From: Atrichornis clamosus
Taxonomy: Eukaryota; Chordata; Aves; Passeriformes; Menuridae
Assembly: GCA_013400975.1 (NCBI GenBank)
Contig: WBMZ01003062.1
Span: 62,001 to 126,000, forward strand
Reading direction: 5' to 3'
DNA length: 64,000 bases
The position numbers and the translations under genes were made by a program. Of the stretch, positions 14,521 through 26,032 are shown one piece after another; within the stretch, counting starts at the first letter, position 1; the number at the start of each line of letters is the position of its first letter. The notes under the pieces are model-generated. The model worked only from the letters and a program-made list of their open reading frames with translations. It had not been told where the DNA came from and did not search any database.

Positions 14521-15084
14521 GTGTGGCCAACAGGACCAGGGCAGTGACCATCCCCCTGTGCTGGGCACTGGTGAGGCCACACCTCAAATCCTGTGTCCAC
14601 TTTTGGGCCCCTCAGGACAAAGACATTGAGGGGCTGGAGCGTGTCCAGAGAAGGGAACGGAGCTGGGGAAGGGTCTGGAGCACAAGTCTGATGAGGAGCA
14701 GCTGAGGGAGCTGGTGGGGCTCAGCCTGGAGAAAAGGAGGCTCAGGGGTGATCTTATCACTCTCTACAACTGCCTGACAGGAGGTTTGTAGCCAGGTGGG
14801 AGTAGGAATCTTCTCCCAGATAAGAAGTGACAGGATGGGAGAAAACGGCCCCAAGTTGCACCAGGGGAAGTTTGGATTGGATATTAGTGAAAATTATTTC
14901 ATGGAAAGGGTTATGAATCACTGAAACAGGCTGCCCAGAAAGTGGTGGAGGCACTGTCCTGGAGACATTTAAAAGATTTGCAGGTGTGGCACTTTTGAGG
15001 ACATGGTGGGCTTGGCAGTGTTAAGTTTGCAGTTGGACTCTATAGTCTTAAGGTTTTTTTCCCAACCTAAATGATTCAATGATT
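14521..15084 (+). mobile_element. CR1 LINE, 5'-truncated 3' end
   Basis: This is a non-LTR retrotransposon fragment of the avian CR1 family. It carries the last part of the ORF2 reverse-transcriptase protein, then the 3' untranslated region. It ends in the family's characteristic short direct repeat, here ATGATTCAATGATT at 15071-15084, with no poly(A) tail. The order expected for CR1 is present: an A-L-V-R-P-H-L motif, then L-E-R-V-Q-R-R, then translated traces of [13 protein letters not shown] in a shifted frame, then the terminal repeat. 5' truncation and the lack of target-site duplications are usual for CR1. Multiple frameshifts and stops show an old, inactive copy. It is in opposite orientation to the CR1 at 56095-57062. 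Confidence 0.93.
14523..14705 (+). pseudogene. CR1 ORF2 reverse transcriptase, C-terminal remnant
   Basis: The frame reads through the conserved CR1 C-terminal segment: [13 protein letters not shown] near residues 9-21, F-W-A-P near 27-30, and L-E-R-V-Q-R-R near 38-44. It then shifts frame and stops. Only about 60 residues of a protein normally many hundreds long are left, and the catalytic domain is absent. The piece is a passive part of the retrotransposon fragment and is not expected to be expressed. Confidence 0.85.
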
Positions 15085-18000
15085 AATTATTCACTGTGAG
15101 TAAAAGTTTGTTGCTACTATAGAAAAATGCATTCTACAGAGTTAGAATAATTTAATTGCAAATTCTCTGATTGTTTGACCTTTTGAGTTTGCAGCTACTG
15201 TGCTGATTTAATGTTCATTTGGTACTGCAGAACAACAAAAAAATCACACCTTTCTCCCTGGTAAAGATGTGTTATTTGCCAAAGTCTACTGAAATTTGTG
15301 AGTGAAACCACATAAGAAATTCATTCAGTTGCTACATTTTCATTTTTTTGGATGAATTTTTAAAATTAACTTATCACATAGTTGAAGAACAAGAATGGAG
15401 TAATCTTGTAACTGCAAGCATGTGCATTTTACAAATATTTTCCCTTTCTGTGGACTCTTTGGAAGAGATTCTCTTTTTGGTTGCTCTGACAGCCTCCAGT
15501 GTTGCAGTCATGGGTGTAGTATTAGTAGTTCACAGGGCTGTCTGTTCCACAGCTGAGCTCTGAGAGCCAACTTCTCCAAGCCAGCTTGCAAGAGACACCA
15601 AACCCTTCAGGTGGGACCTATGGCAATTAGTGGATGTTTCAGGTGAGCGGGTGTTGTGGAGAGGAGAAACAGCTTGTCTAATTTGTTGTATTTAGCCCCG
15701 ATGCCCTGGAGATTAAGCAAGGAATAATTTCTGTGCCATGAGGCATCAAAGCTTTCTCCTGTGCGTTAGCAGACTGTCCTCTACCTTCTGGCCTAGCCTG
15801 GCGCAGCCTGCTTTACATTCACTGGGTAAGTGCTAGCAGAGATTCACTCTGTCAGACATAACATATGTTTTGGGTGATTCAGAGGCAGCCACCTGCATGT
15901 TCAGTATCAAGATGTGAGTAATAGTGTGGTAATACCTGCTTTCTGCATGGGTGTTATTAATATTTAGCTTCCTTATGTGTGGGGATTTAATTTCCTGAGA
16001 AATATTCTAGTTCAGGATGACTAAAAGGGTCTGAGTGCAGGAGGATGCTGGCACACTGCTCCCCAAAGCCTCATCCTTGGCAAAGCCTCTTTGCTAACAT
16101 GGTCCAGCATCTCACTGAATGGCAATCCATGCTGGCAGATCCAAAGGATGTTTCAACCAAGGGCACTTGATGGGACTTTTCTCTTTCCTTGTCTGTTTTC
16201 ATTGACAGATACTACAGCTTTTGCACTCCTTGACCATCCCCAGGGGCCTGGCTTGTCACAGGGCACGCTGAGGTGGCTCTCTGAGAGTTACCTTCCACCA
16301 AGTGTGGGAGTGTGCAGCCCTCCAGCACTGTGTCAGTGTAGGGTCTGCTCCTGCCCCAGCTTTCCTGGTAATCCCCCCATGCTGCTGAGTTTGGTCTTTT
16401 GAATGCTCCAGCATCTTCAGCAGCTCCTCTTCAGAGGAGAACAAGTTATCATTAATACACTTTAATGGTGCTGATAGCCCAGGCAGGTCTAGCCAGCATG
16501 TTCATTGAACAGCTCTGAGGTTTTCTAGGGGTCATTAAAATTTCTCCCTGATTAATAGTGGAAGTCGAGCTTAAGGGGAGCTTCCCCAGAGAACACAGTT
16601 GCTTTTCCTGAAGTACATGAAGGTCATTTGGTTCCTGAGGTCTGACCCATTTTTTTCGCAGAATGGTAGGAATTAATTTGAGGCAACTCTTCAGCTCTTG
16701 TGTTTGCATGTTTAGAGTGTTGCCTCTGTTAACTAAAAAAAAAGTATTTCTTTTTTAAAGGCTTGCAAAACATCAGAATCTCACATTCTAAATTTAGTTT
16801 GGGAAACTCTTGTAGATTAATCTACAGTCCAATTTCTTTTGTGAATTTAAATGTCTTTGCAGTACATTGTGTCTATTTTCTGTACTGTCTGTTTTTAGAT
16901 CAGAAGTGCTTGATTTTCATGTAACCGAGGTTCATTATACTCTTCTCTCTCTGTTGACTGTACTTGTCTGTCAGTGAAGAGTCAGAATGAAGCAGCTGAG
17001 CTGGTTCTGGTGTTTTTCCCTCCATCCATCCTATAACTCCTTTACTTCTGTCAATGTCCCTTATTTTGCCAGCTGCGAGGTAAAATTTCTGACTGTAGTG
17101 CAAGTGGATCTTTTCCTTTTGCATACCTGTCATTACAGTCCTTTAGGACATGCATGAGAAGATGATGAAAAGCAAACCTGGAGAACCAGTGTAGAAGAAA
17201 CTGGTGAGCAGAGGTTCATAATATCTGGGAGGCTCATAAACCAGTGTGTCACATTCTGGAAAGCCTTTGCTGTTCTACCAGAGAAACCAAACCCAGCGTG
17301 TTCATTAAACACCAATGTGCTGTTGCAGCATGGCTCCCAACCCAAAGGGACAGGTAAGGAATGCTGTGTACTGCACCCTAATCATTCCAGGAGGGGTTTT
17401 ATATGCCTGTAACCCTGTCATGTCTAAAGAATGATAATTCCTTCAGAAGCCTGTGAGTACCACAATCCTTGTTTGGGGATATCTGGGATGACTGTGCTCA
17501 ATTAACAAACCCAACAAAAAGGCTTCTGAGACAGAATCAAGACTGTTCCCTTTAAGAGGCCTTAAGGCTTGCACACCTTGCAAGTGTTTAGGGACAGATA
17601 GAGTATTTTTCATCAGAACAGTACGTCCGCTTTTAATGAAATTACTTTCATTTATGTATGTGCATAAGTGTCTGCAAGATCTGAAGGTCTTGGGGACTGC
17701 ATGTACAGCAGAGTGCTTGCATCAGCATCTAGCATGTAGTCTCCATATAAAACTTGTGCTATAAAAACTGCTAAGAAAGATCTATAGTGTTTGCTTTGGG
17801 TGGGTTCCAGTTTCTGTTCTATGCTGAGAACAAGATTGCAAGGAAGGTAGGGGATTGCATAGCAAATTAGTCCTTGAAATGCAGTGATTTGTAGGTCACT
17901 TTACCACCAGGTCATTGTAATAAAAAAAACTTAGCCCTTTTATAAACTATTTGTACTGAGGGATCCAAGTTGCAAGATGCATGTGATATGTAGTACATCC

Positions 18001-18739
18001 AACAAAATTAAGTTCTATGTACTTGACCTTTTTCAAAAAATAGTTCTTCATAGAATGTTTTGTTTTAATAACCATCCAAGTCACGATGATAAGTAAACCT
18101 CATCTACTCTGATATTTAATCGTGGGACAAAATTGTGGCTATGGAAAGACAGAGGTATTTAATATGTTTTGAAGAAATTAAAAAATTCAGCTGAGACTGA
18201 AATTATAAATTTGTTAGGAGACTCAGGTTTTAGATACTTCCTTGGTATGATATTTCATTTGACTTATAAACCAGAGTAAATGTTACAGCTGAATTAATAT
18301 TCTTGCACTTCTATTGAAACCAGCAAGCTACTGGCTGTGCTCGGGGACAGCCATGAAAATCATTTTGAGCAGCATGGAAATCTCTTTTTCTGTGAGCAAA
18401 TAACCCTGTACTACTTTGTGAAAAGTCTGTAGGCAGCAGAGGTCCACATCCAGGGAAACCAGAGGCAAACACTGTCTAAGGGGACCTGGCAGTGCTCAGA
18501 GTTATACTGCTGCTGGGAATCCAACCTCTAATTTTTCAGCCTACTGTTGCTGGCATACCTCTACAATGTGCTATAAAACCCTCTTGGCATGGTGATTCTT
18601 CTCTTTGGGTTCACTGTCCTGTGAGTCTTGGTTTTGTCTTTTGCCAGACTTCCACATAGTGAATTTTGTGTGTACGGGGTTCTAAGACATTTATGGCTGT
18701 GGGAGGCTCAGAATTCACATAGACCACAGCCTATAATAT

Positions 18740-18762
18740 GCACAGGCATCTCATGCCTGTGC
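18740..18762. repeat. 10-base perfect inverted repeat, 3-base loop
   Basis: GCACAGGCAT (18740-18749) and ATGCCTGTGC (18753-18762) are perfectly complementary around the loop CTC. The stem does not extend outward. By my estimate an arrangement like this is expected about once in a window this size, so it may be chance. Confidence 0.7.
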
Positions 18763-20625
18763 TTAAAGCTAATCCATGGCTCTTTGCTTGCATCAGAAAG
18801 ACCAAGGCAAACACAGATATTTGGGAGTGCTTCAGAACAGGCAAAACTTCCTTGCCTGTGTCAGAAATGAAAGGATGTGGTTTCACCACTTGCTGCTCTC
18901 AAGGACGAGCATCCTCGTTTTCATTTAGACAGGGAATTTTCAGACTTGTCAGGAGCTATAGGCTATTGGAAAATCTACAAGCATCCCAGAATGCTGCATT
19001 TGTTTGCCAGCACATGAAAGTTCATACAGCAACTGGCTCTTGCTGCCAGTGCTTTTCTGCCAGCAAGGGCACCCAAGGAAGCTGAATGTGGGAGTCAGTT
19101 CTCCAGAGATGTCTCCTCTGGTCCATGCCATAGCACACTTTGTCTTTGACATTGTCTTTTGAAAATGGAAGCAAATTCTGACCTTATCTGTAAGTATTGC
19201 TACTGCTGAGTGATTGAGATTGATAATAAGAGCCTGACATTTTTTCACGGTTAATTAGCTTAAAATGAGAATAGCTCTTGTATTCACTGCTGACTATCAG
19301 AGACAATAATTACAAGAGTATTTTGTATGAACAATCCATATCCTGTTACCTTGGGCTGCTGCTGCTACCCAGCTAAACGTTTCAGAAAAGACTATTTGCT
19401 TTTCATGGTGATCAGTAAAAATAAATTAATGGGAGAGTTCTTTCCAAAGGGTAAAAGGAGGACAGGCTTCCCCAAGCAGCACTTGTCATATAACTGCCTG
19501 TGCTGAGTGGAGAGTGGTGCACACAGACAGGATCACTGCCTTTTTGGCTTTGTGACATGAAGGTTTCCTTTCCAGACCTGTCTCAGCAATTCCTGGGTGA
19601 ATCCCATGTGTGTCACAGATAAAACCTTTCTTTAAATAAGGTGAATGTTAGACTTGGGCTGCCAAATTTCAGAGTAGAAACAAACTTTATTAACTGGGCA
19701 AAACAACAGATGTCAGCCTCTTTGCAAGGGATAAGGAAATATAGCACAAAATCTAAAATAGAAGGATGCAATTTTCTGTCCAGTCATGCATATTTCCTAT
19801 TACCTAATTACTGACATATTGAAGCATGCAAATTAAGTGAGCTTCATTATGTGCAGTGATATACTTGTGAAGGAAAACATACCTTGGGAAGGTGCAATTA
19901 GGATTTGTGTGACAGTATATTTTGACCAGTTGCTAATGTGTCCCAGTATTTGCATAAAATTAAGGTAGGGTAGCTAGTAATAATATATTTTCCCTTCCCT
20001 GAAGTGCTTCTCATTTGGTTCCTGTGAGTGGTTGGTCTATATATGATGTTGTGAAAGGACACTCTTAACTGAGGCACTCTGGAAGAGCATGTTTTGGTGC
20101 CAAAGGTTCCTGGTAATGAAGTAACTTCGGATAGAAATGCCATTTTACACTGAAATAAGTCTCTTATGCTATGTAAGCAGCACCACAGAGGGTCAGCAGT
20201 CTTAGTTGTCTATATAACTGAAAAAAACCCTGTCAACTCTTCATTTCTCTTAAATATGGTCAAAAGATAAAGGAAATGGATGAGGGGTTTTTTAATTGTT
20301 GAGTTAGTTTCATCCCTATTCTGGAATTCATGGAAGAAATGCTCCTTAAACTCCATTGTATCCTTAAAACCCCCTGCATTTTAGTTTAATCTATCTTTGG
20401 GAAGTCTCTGAAAAAAAGAAGGACCTGTTATATCTTTGCATGAAATAAAGTGAGTTAGCTTGGAACCATTGCCCTTTGAGAAAGGAAGAAAAAGGAAATA
20501 TTTGCTCACAGTTGTCTTCCATATAATGAGATATTTGGGAGAGAGCCAGTGAACTGTAGTTATCAGAGGTGTTTTTCTCAGCATTTGTTGCCTCTCTGAG
20601 AAAGGTGTCAATCTGATTAGAGTAA

Positions 20626-20746
20626 GTTTGAAAGGTGTTCAGGAGACATAAAATAGTTTTGCTTCAATTGTGAATTACATCCACTGTTTGCTCAACTTCC
20701 CACATGCAGACTAGGATACAAGCAGTTTGACAAACACCTTTCAAAC
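20626..20746. repeat. 14-base perfect inverted repeat with 93-base spacer
   Basis: GTTTGAAAGGTGTT at 20626-20639 is the exact reverse complement of AACACCTTTCAAAC at 20733-20746. The spacer is unremarkable AT-rich sequence. The arms could be termini of a very short, degenerate DNA transposon relic. No target-site duplication is obvious beside the arms and I recognise no family. Confidence 0.6.
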
Positions 20747-23700
20747 AGTTCTGTTCACACTGATTCCATGGTTTGTTTTGACCCATGTTTTAGTTTAAAA
20801 AATAGTATTGTTTTGGCTCCATCACTGTCAACTGGTAGATGATGAACAAACCTTTCAAATGTTAATAACCTAATAAATATAGGAAAGGTCAAGGTTTTGG
20901 GTTTGTGGTTTTTTTTCTTAAAAATAGCCTTAAGAGAATTCTCAATTTGTTAGCATCAAGAGTTGGTAAATAGAAAATTTGTCAGAGCTATTTTCTTAAA
21001 GAGATCTAAGAACACTTAAATCAATTCTATATATATTAAAATAGACCTGTTGACACCAGAATATCATTGATTAAGAGTGAAGATTTATTGTATTCTTCAT
21101 TTTCCAGAATTGCATGTGTATTTTATGAAAAAAACATGATTCATGTTGATGTACCTGTGTTGGGAGGTAGGAATGGCTTACAATTTGAACAGAACCTTGA
21201 AAAATGTGCTCTGAAAACCTCTCCTCTGGTGTCCACTCCCTACCTACCAATCTTAGCTGTAGAGGGAAGAGAATGCTTTAAAAATATTTTTTCTTAGACT
21301 GCTAAGAATCCTCTGTATATAAAAAAAAATTCATTAAGAGCTGAACTGACCTTACAGATTGTGTCTCAGCTGATGAAGTTAGGATTTTTTTAAGCATGAC
21401 AGCAGTTCATTGTAAAAAGTAGCAATTTCTCGTTGTAGCCTTTTCAGTGAGGTGTTTGATATCATTCTTCAAGGCTAGAATTGAAGAACACCAACCAGTG
21501 GAGATGGGATGTCTTTTTCCTGCAGCTTCAGTTCCTTTTACACTGGGAACAGCCCAAGAATTCCTCTAAACTTTCAGTCTTGGTCATTCATTTTCAGGTT
21601 TCCATTTCTAGAGCTAGAGGAATTCTGGTTTTATGCACCTTAGGTAGTGCTATATTCATATAGCAAATACGTACAACGGGATGTGATATCACTGTTGATT
21701 CTGCTGTCCTGGAGAGGAGCCTCAGTGTGCCTAACTTGCTTGGATTGGAGTAAAAGGTTAACATAAATTGCTCTTCTGCTTATTGAATCCAAAGTAATTA
21801 CATGGCAAAGGCTCTGGCCAGTGACACGTCCTCTTGTTTGTCTTGAACATCAGTCTGCTTTCCTGAGACCTGGCTCGTTTCTGAAAATGAGGTCCTCCAG
21901 AATTTCTTGGTCCCCTTCATAATGAAAAGGAGAGAGGCCATAGGGAATGGGGTTTTAGAAAGCTCTTACAGTATCTCATCTACAGCTGTATCAACTAAAA
22001 CTCATAATGTACAAATCACATGAGGCTCAGTAGAATCTATTTATCACTCTTGGCTGTTCTGCATCCCCTCAGCTAGCACCCTTCATAATGAGCTGCCTAG
22101 ATTTCCATGGTGATTTGCATTCTGACTGCCTATAAGTAGTGAGGTCAAATCTTTTTCCTAGCTTCATCTTTTAGCTGGATATATTATTGTTGCCTGACTG
22201 TAAATGCAAAACCACAAGGTGTATCTCTAGAGGGCCAATTCAGATTTGAAGGACAGCTGTAGGGCGATGTACTCCATCTTTTATAATCACTATTGGACAT
22301 GGAAAATTTCCAAATGCGTTCTTTTCAACACAATTTAGAAATCAATAGAACGGAAAAGCTCATTTCTTAGCTGGTGTCTGAAAAGGTAGGAATTTGTGGA
22401 CAGTGTGACATAAGGTACTGAGAGGCAGAGATGGAAACTTGTGCTGCATCTGCCTCATAGTTCATTTTCAGGCATGGAGAGACAACTCACTGTGTGTACA
22501 CTTTGAACCACGCATAGGAAGCCAGTTGGTGTGGGACTGATTTGCTTAACGAGAAACCCCTTAGTGGCACAGGGAGTACAGAACACACAGAGCACTGCCT
22601 TTGGGCTACGCTCAAACCTTTTTTTTTGCAAGTCTGTTATTGGAAAATCTCAAGAACTCGCTATGTTTAGATTGGCAAATTAATCTCATGGCTTCCCTTA
22701 ATGCTGACCTACCGAGTAAATGTTACTGATGGGAGCAGGCTGAGTGCCTTTATTGCAGGCAAACGTGGAATGAGGTCATACAGCAGCTACTTGGTGTGTT
22801 GATCAGCCCCAGAGAGGGCAAGTGGGTCTGACACCTGCTGAGCTCATGCTTGGCAAGTGGGTCCACACCTAACTGGGGGGATGCTTATTTGTGTGGAGTT
22901 CAAACTTCCAAAATCACAGCTGCACAGGGTTTGCCTGCAGTTATTTTCAAGCTGATGCTTGCAGAGGGGGTTGAAAATGTGATGTGACTTACTGTGCATG
23001 GCAAACAGCATTGCTTTGTGGGAATTCAAGCATCCCGAGGGTCTTTGGAAGCTGAGATTTGGAATGGTTTTAGGGTAAAATTATTCTAATTGTTTAGTAT
23101 TTCTAAAACGAATGGATCATTAATCACTAGTAAACAGTGTTTTTAAGTGCACTGAAAACCCCCTGGTTTACAGTAAGTTTAAAGCATTCTCTCCATTTCT
23201 TGCATGCCTACAGGTATGGGAGGATTGGTGGTTCTGAGGCAGGTTGGCTGTGTTTCTGGGTGAGGATGCTGTAGTTCCCTACTGCTCTGGTGCTTTGACC
23301 TCCTCACTGCCTCTCCTTGAAGCATCGCTCCCAGACCTTCCAGTGCCACTTCTCACTGGGTGGACTCTTCAGCAGGACTTTCCATCCTGTGCTTTGAGCT
23401 GGAGGCTTTTGGTGTTCATTGCACTCAGGGAGGGTGGCTGTGTTCCCTCTGTAGAGGCAAGGATGAAATTGGGTGGGGGAAAGCCCACCCTGGTAAAGCA
23501 CTACTCTTTATTTCAGACAAACCTGTTTAGGAGGAGCGTATAATGAGCAGTGCACAGGTATACTTAGGTGCCAGACTGCCATCCTTATCTTCACTGAGAA
23601 TGGACAAAATGTCTTTGCTGTGGGTCTGCTTTGGAATTTTGTTTCTCATTTCTCAACTCAGACATGAGAGAATCACCTTCCCAAGTCCTGTTATTATCTC

Positions 23701-23915
23701 AGCCCCCTTGAACCAAGTCAGACTCAAGGCTTCCTCCTTTTAAGTGGAGAAGGGCATAAATTCCAGGCTTGCTCCTTTGCTTTCTGTCAGTATGTGGGAT
23801 TAATGTTACTTCTCAGTGACATTAATTACCAAAGAATAAGGAACACAGACAGCTGTGCACCAACCATGATAGACAAGACATTTCAGAAAGTGAATATAGG
23901 AATTCTTGGTTCTTC

Positions 23916-23940
23916 CATAGCTAAGAACATTTTAGCTATG
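23916..23940. repeat. short hairpin, 9-base stem
   Basis: CATAGCTAA (23916-23924) pairs with TTAGCTATG (23932-23940) across a 7-base loop. A few further pairs are possible outside a two-base bulge. It is small and AT-rich, and could be chance. Confidence 0.5.
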
Positions 23941-24743
23941 CTGGAAGTCCCTTGTCTTTTTTAGCCAGCAGGTATATTAATGAATGACAGGAAAAAATAT
24001 TATTACTGAAAATTCGTCTAGTTCTTTTTATTAATGAAATAATTCTGCAAAGTCTAACTGCCACTGCATCACAAGTATGATTGTGTTGGAGCCCAGTTTT
24101 GCACAGATTTGTGGTTTTCTGGTTGCTATGTCCTAAAATTGTAAGGAATACTATATATTGCCCTCCTTGCTGTACTCATGTAAGACTTTTATGCCTGGAT
24201 CTCCTGCCAATAAAAGTACCTCAGCAACCTCTCTTGGCAACTGCAGATCTGTATTTCCTCCATCACTCCTCACAAAGGCAAAGTCAGTACTTATTCCCTT
24301 GGCAATGAAGGGACTTAAGTAATGAGGCAAAAGAAATCATGGCAAGGACTTGACTCCAGAGGCACGTCCAAGCCAAGGGTTAATTGTGGTTTGCATATAA
24401 CACCTGCTAAGCAGTTTTTAAAATATGTATAGAAAGTTTTGTTGGCAAAATACTTTTCTGAAAGTTATGGTAGCTCTGGGTGAAGCTGACCCAGATGTTC
24501 AGCTCAGGACTCCTGTGGCTTTCATTCCTGACACGTGTCCTGGCTTCCAGCTGCTGTTTGGAGAGGCTGCAGATCTTCTGGAGGTCTTGTTTCCTGCAAG
24601 TCCCATGCAGATGTCTTGAATACTATAGGAAGTCTCCTCCAGCACTGGACAAGTGTTGACATTTGAATTTTGCCCACAGTTTGATCTGAGCATGTGGAAA
24701 GTTCTATTGGAGATGGTGGGCTTTCTGCCTTAGCTTTGGAAGC

Positions 24744-24780
24744 TTAGCTGGTATCAACAACAGATTAGCTGGTATCAACA
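24744..24780. repeat. two-copy tandem duplication, 21-base period
   Basis: TTAGCTGGTATCAACA occurs exactly at 24744-24759 and again at 24765-24780, giving a 21-base period. The perfect identity suggests a recent duplication. Confidence 0.8.
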
Positions 24781-25503
24781 TTACCTAAAAGGACTTGGAT
24801 TAAGATTTTTACTTGCTTCGGTTAAATCTTGTGTTTAGGTGATACAGCCAGGGTCTGAAATCTGCTCCCAAGCTGCACACATTCTGCCTCTGTCACAACC
24901 AATCTCCCTTCTGCTCATCTCCAGTTCTTATTTCACTGCATTGTGTCTCTTAAGATTTATTTCTGGTGCCTTTGTTGGTGACATGTTGTTCATTTTGGAT
25001 GCCTCTGGCAGATTTTTAGCTCTTAGGCCTCTGTCCATTTTCTTGTATTTTGGAAGCTCTCTGAAGTTTTGTTTCTACCTTGATGTCTTGAAAGGGCACT
25101 GGGGACATTTCCTCTGGGGGAGGAAATCCTGCGCTGCAGAGTCTCTGGCATGAACTCCACTGATGTCAGGTGGATTCCTGACTCTTGCTGTGGTGCTGCA
25201 GCATCACCAGACCAGGTTGCTGCTGTCTCTGCAGGGATCCAAGGCCATGTTCAGCACCAAAAACCTTCGTGACAGCATGGTGGAGGCGAGAGCATGTCGT
25301 TTGTTGTAAGCCTGTTGCTGACCTATTGTAGAATCTCCAAGTCTGATGCTGGAGTTTGTTGTGCAGAATCACACTGGTTGCAGCTTCTGTGTAGGCAGCT
25401 TTGCCCTGAATGTCACCCAGATCCATACAGAATTGGGGGTTCCTAGCAAAATTTGAGTCTTCCCAAAGACCCAACCAGAGAGGCCAAGCTCTTTGGATAC
25501 CAC

Positions 25504-26032
25504 TGTCCTGGTTTCAGCTGGGATAGAGATTTTCTTCTTTGTAGCTGGTACAGTGCTGTGTTTTGAACTCAACGTGAAAACAATGCAGATAACACCCTGA
25601 TGTGCTGGTTATTGCTAACTAATCCTTACCCTACGTCAAGGACTTTTCAGTGCCCTATGCTCCAGCCGCAAGCAGGTGCAGAAAAATCCCAAGCAACTGT
25701 GAGGGAGCATGGCCAGGACAGCTGACCCAAACCAGCCAAAAGGATATTGCTGGAGGACAGGCTGGGATGAGTCAGTGGGTGCTGCACAACTGTGTTGTGC
25801 GTTACTTGTTTTTTCTTGGGTTTTATTTCTCCCTCTCCTTTTTTTTTTACTATTGTCTTCATCATTAGTTTTGGTATTATTATGTTTTATGTTCTTTCAG
25901 TTGTTAAACTGTTCTTATCTCAACCCATGAGACACAGGGTTTCCTTTCCTCTCTTCTCTTTTCCATCTCACTGACAGGAGGAGCAGGCACGTATCTGTGT
26001 GGTACTTAGTTGCTAGCTGAGGTTAAATCACA
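25504..26032 (+). mobile_element. degraded solo LTR of an avian ERVL-type endogenous retrovirus
   Basis: The element opens with TGTCCTGGTTTCAGCTGGGA, the 5' end I recognise from a widespread avian ERVL-type LTR family. Family landmarks follow in order: a segment reading GGACAGCTGACCCAAACCAG, a T-rich stretch, then CTTATCTCAACCCA (25912-25925), and finally GCTAGCTGAGGTTAAATCACA at the 3' edge. No internal retroviral genes (gag, pol) adjoin either side, so it is a solo LTR left by recombination between two LTRs. No TATA box is visible, and the part that normally carries it appears deleted between about 25745 and 25780. The usual poly(A) hexamer appears as GTTAAA at 25903-25908. No target-site duplication is evident; the 3' edge is uncertain by a few bases. 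Confidence 0.8.

Larger units (their letters stand above)
15085..25503. other. AT-rich non-coding DNA, no gene recognised
   Basis: Ten kilobases without a recognisable exon, RNA gene or further interspersed repeat. Open frames reach only about 115 codons (18738-19085, +) and are overlapped by others on the opposite strand. The 16091-16402 plus frame and 16256-16444 minus frame overlap in the same way. Small structural items are listed separately: a hairpin at 18740-18762, a spaced inverted repeat at 20626-20746, a hairpin at 23916-23940 and a tandem duplication at 24744-24780. Confidence 0.65.
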
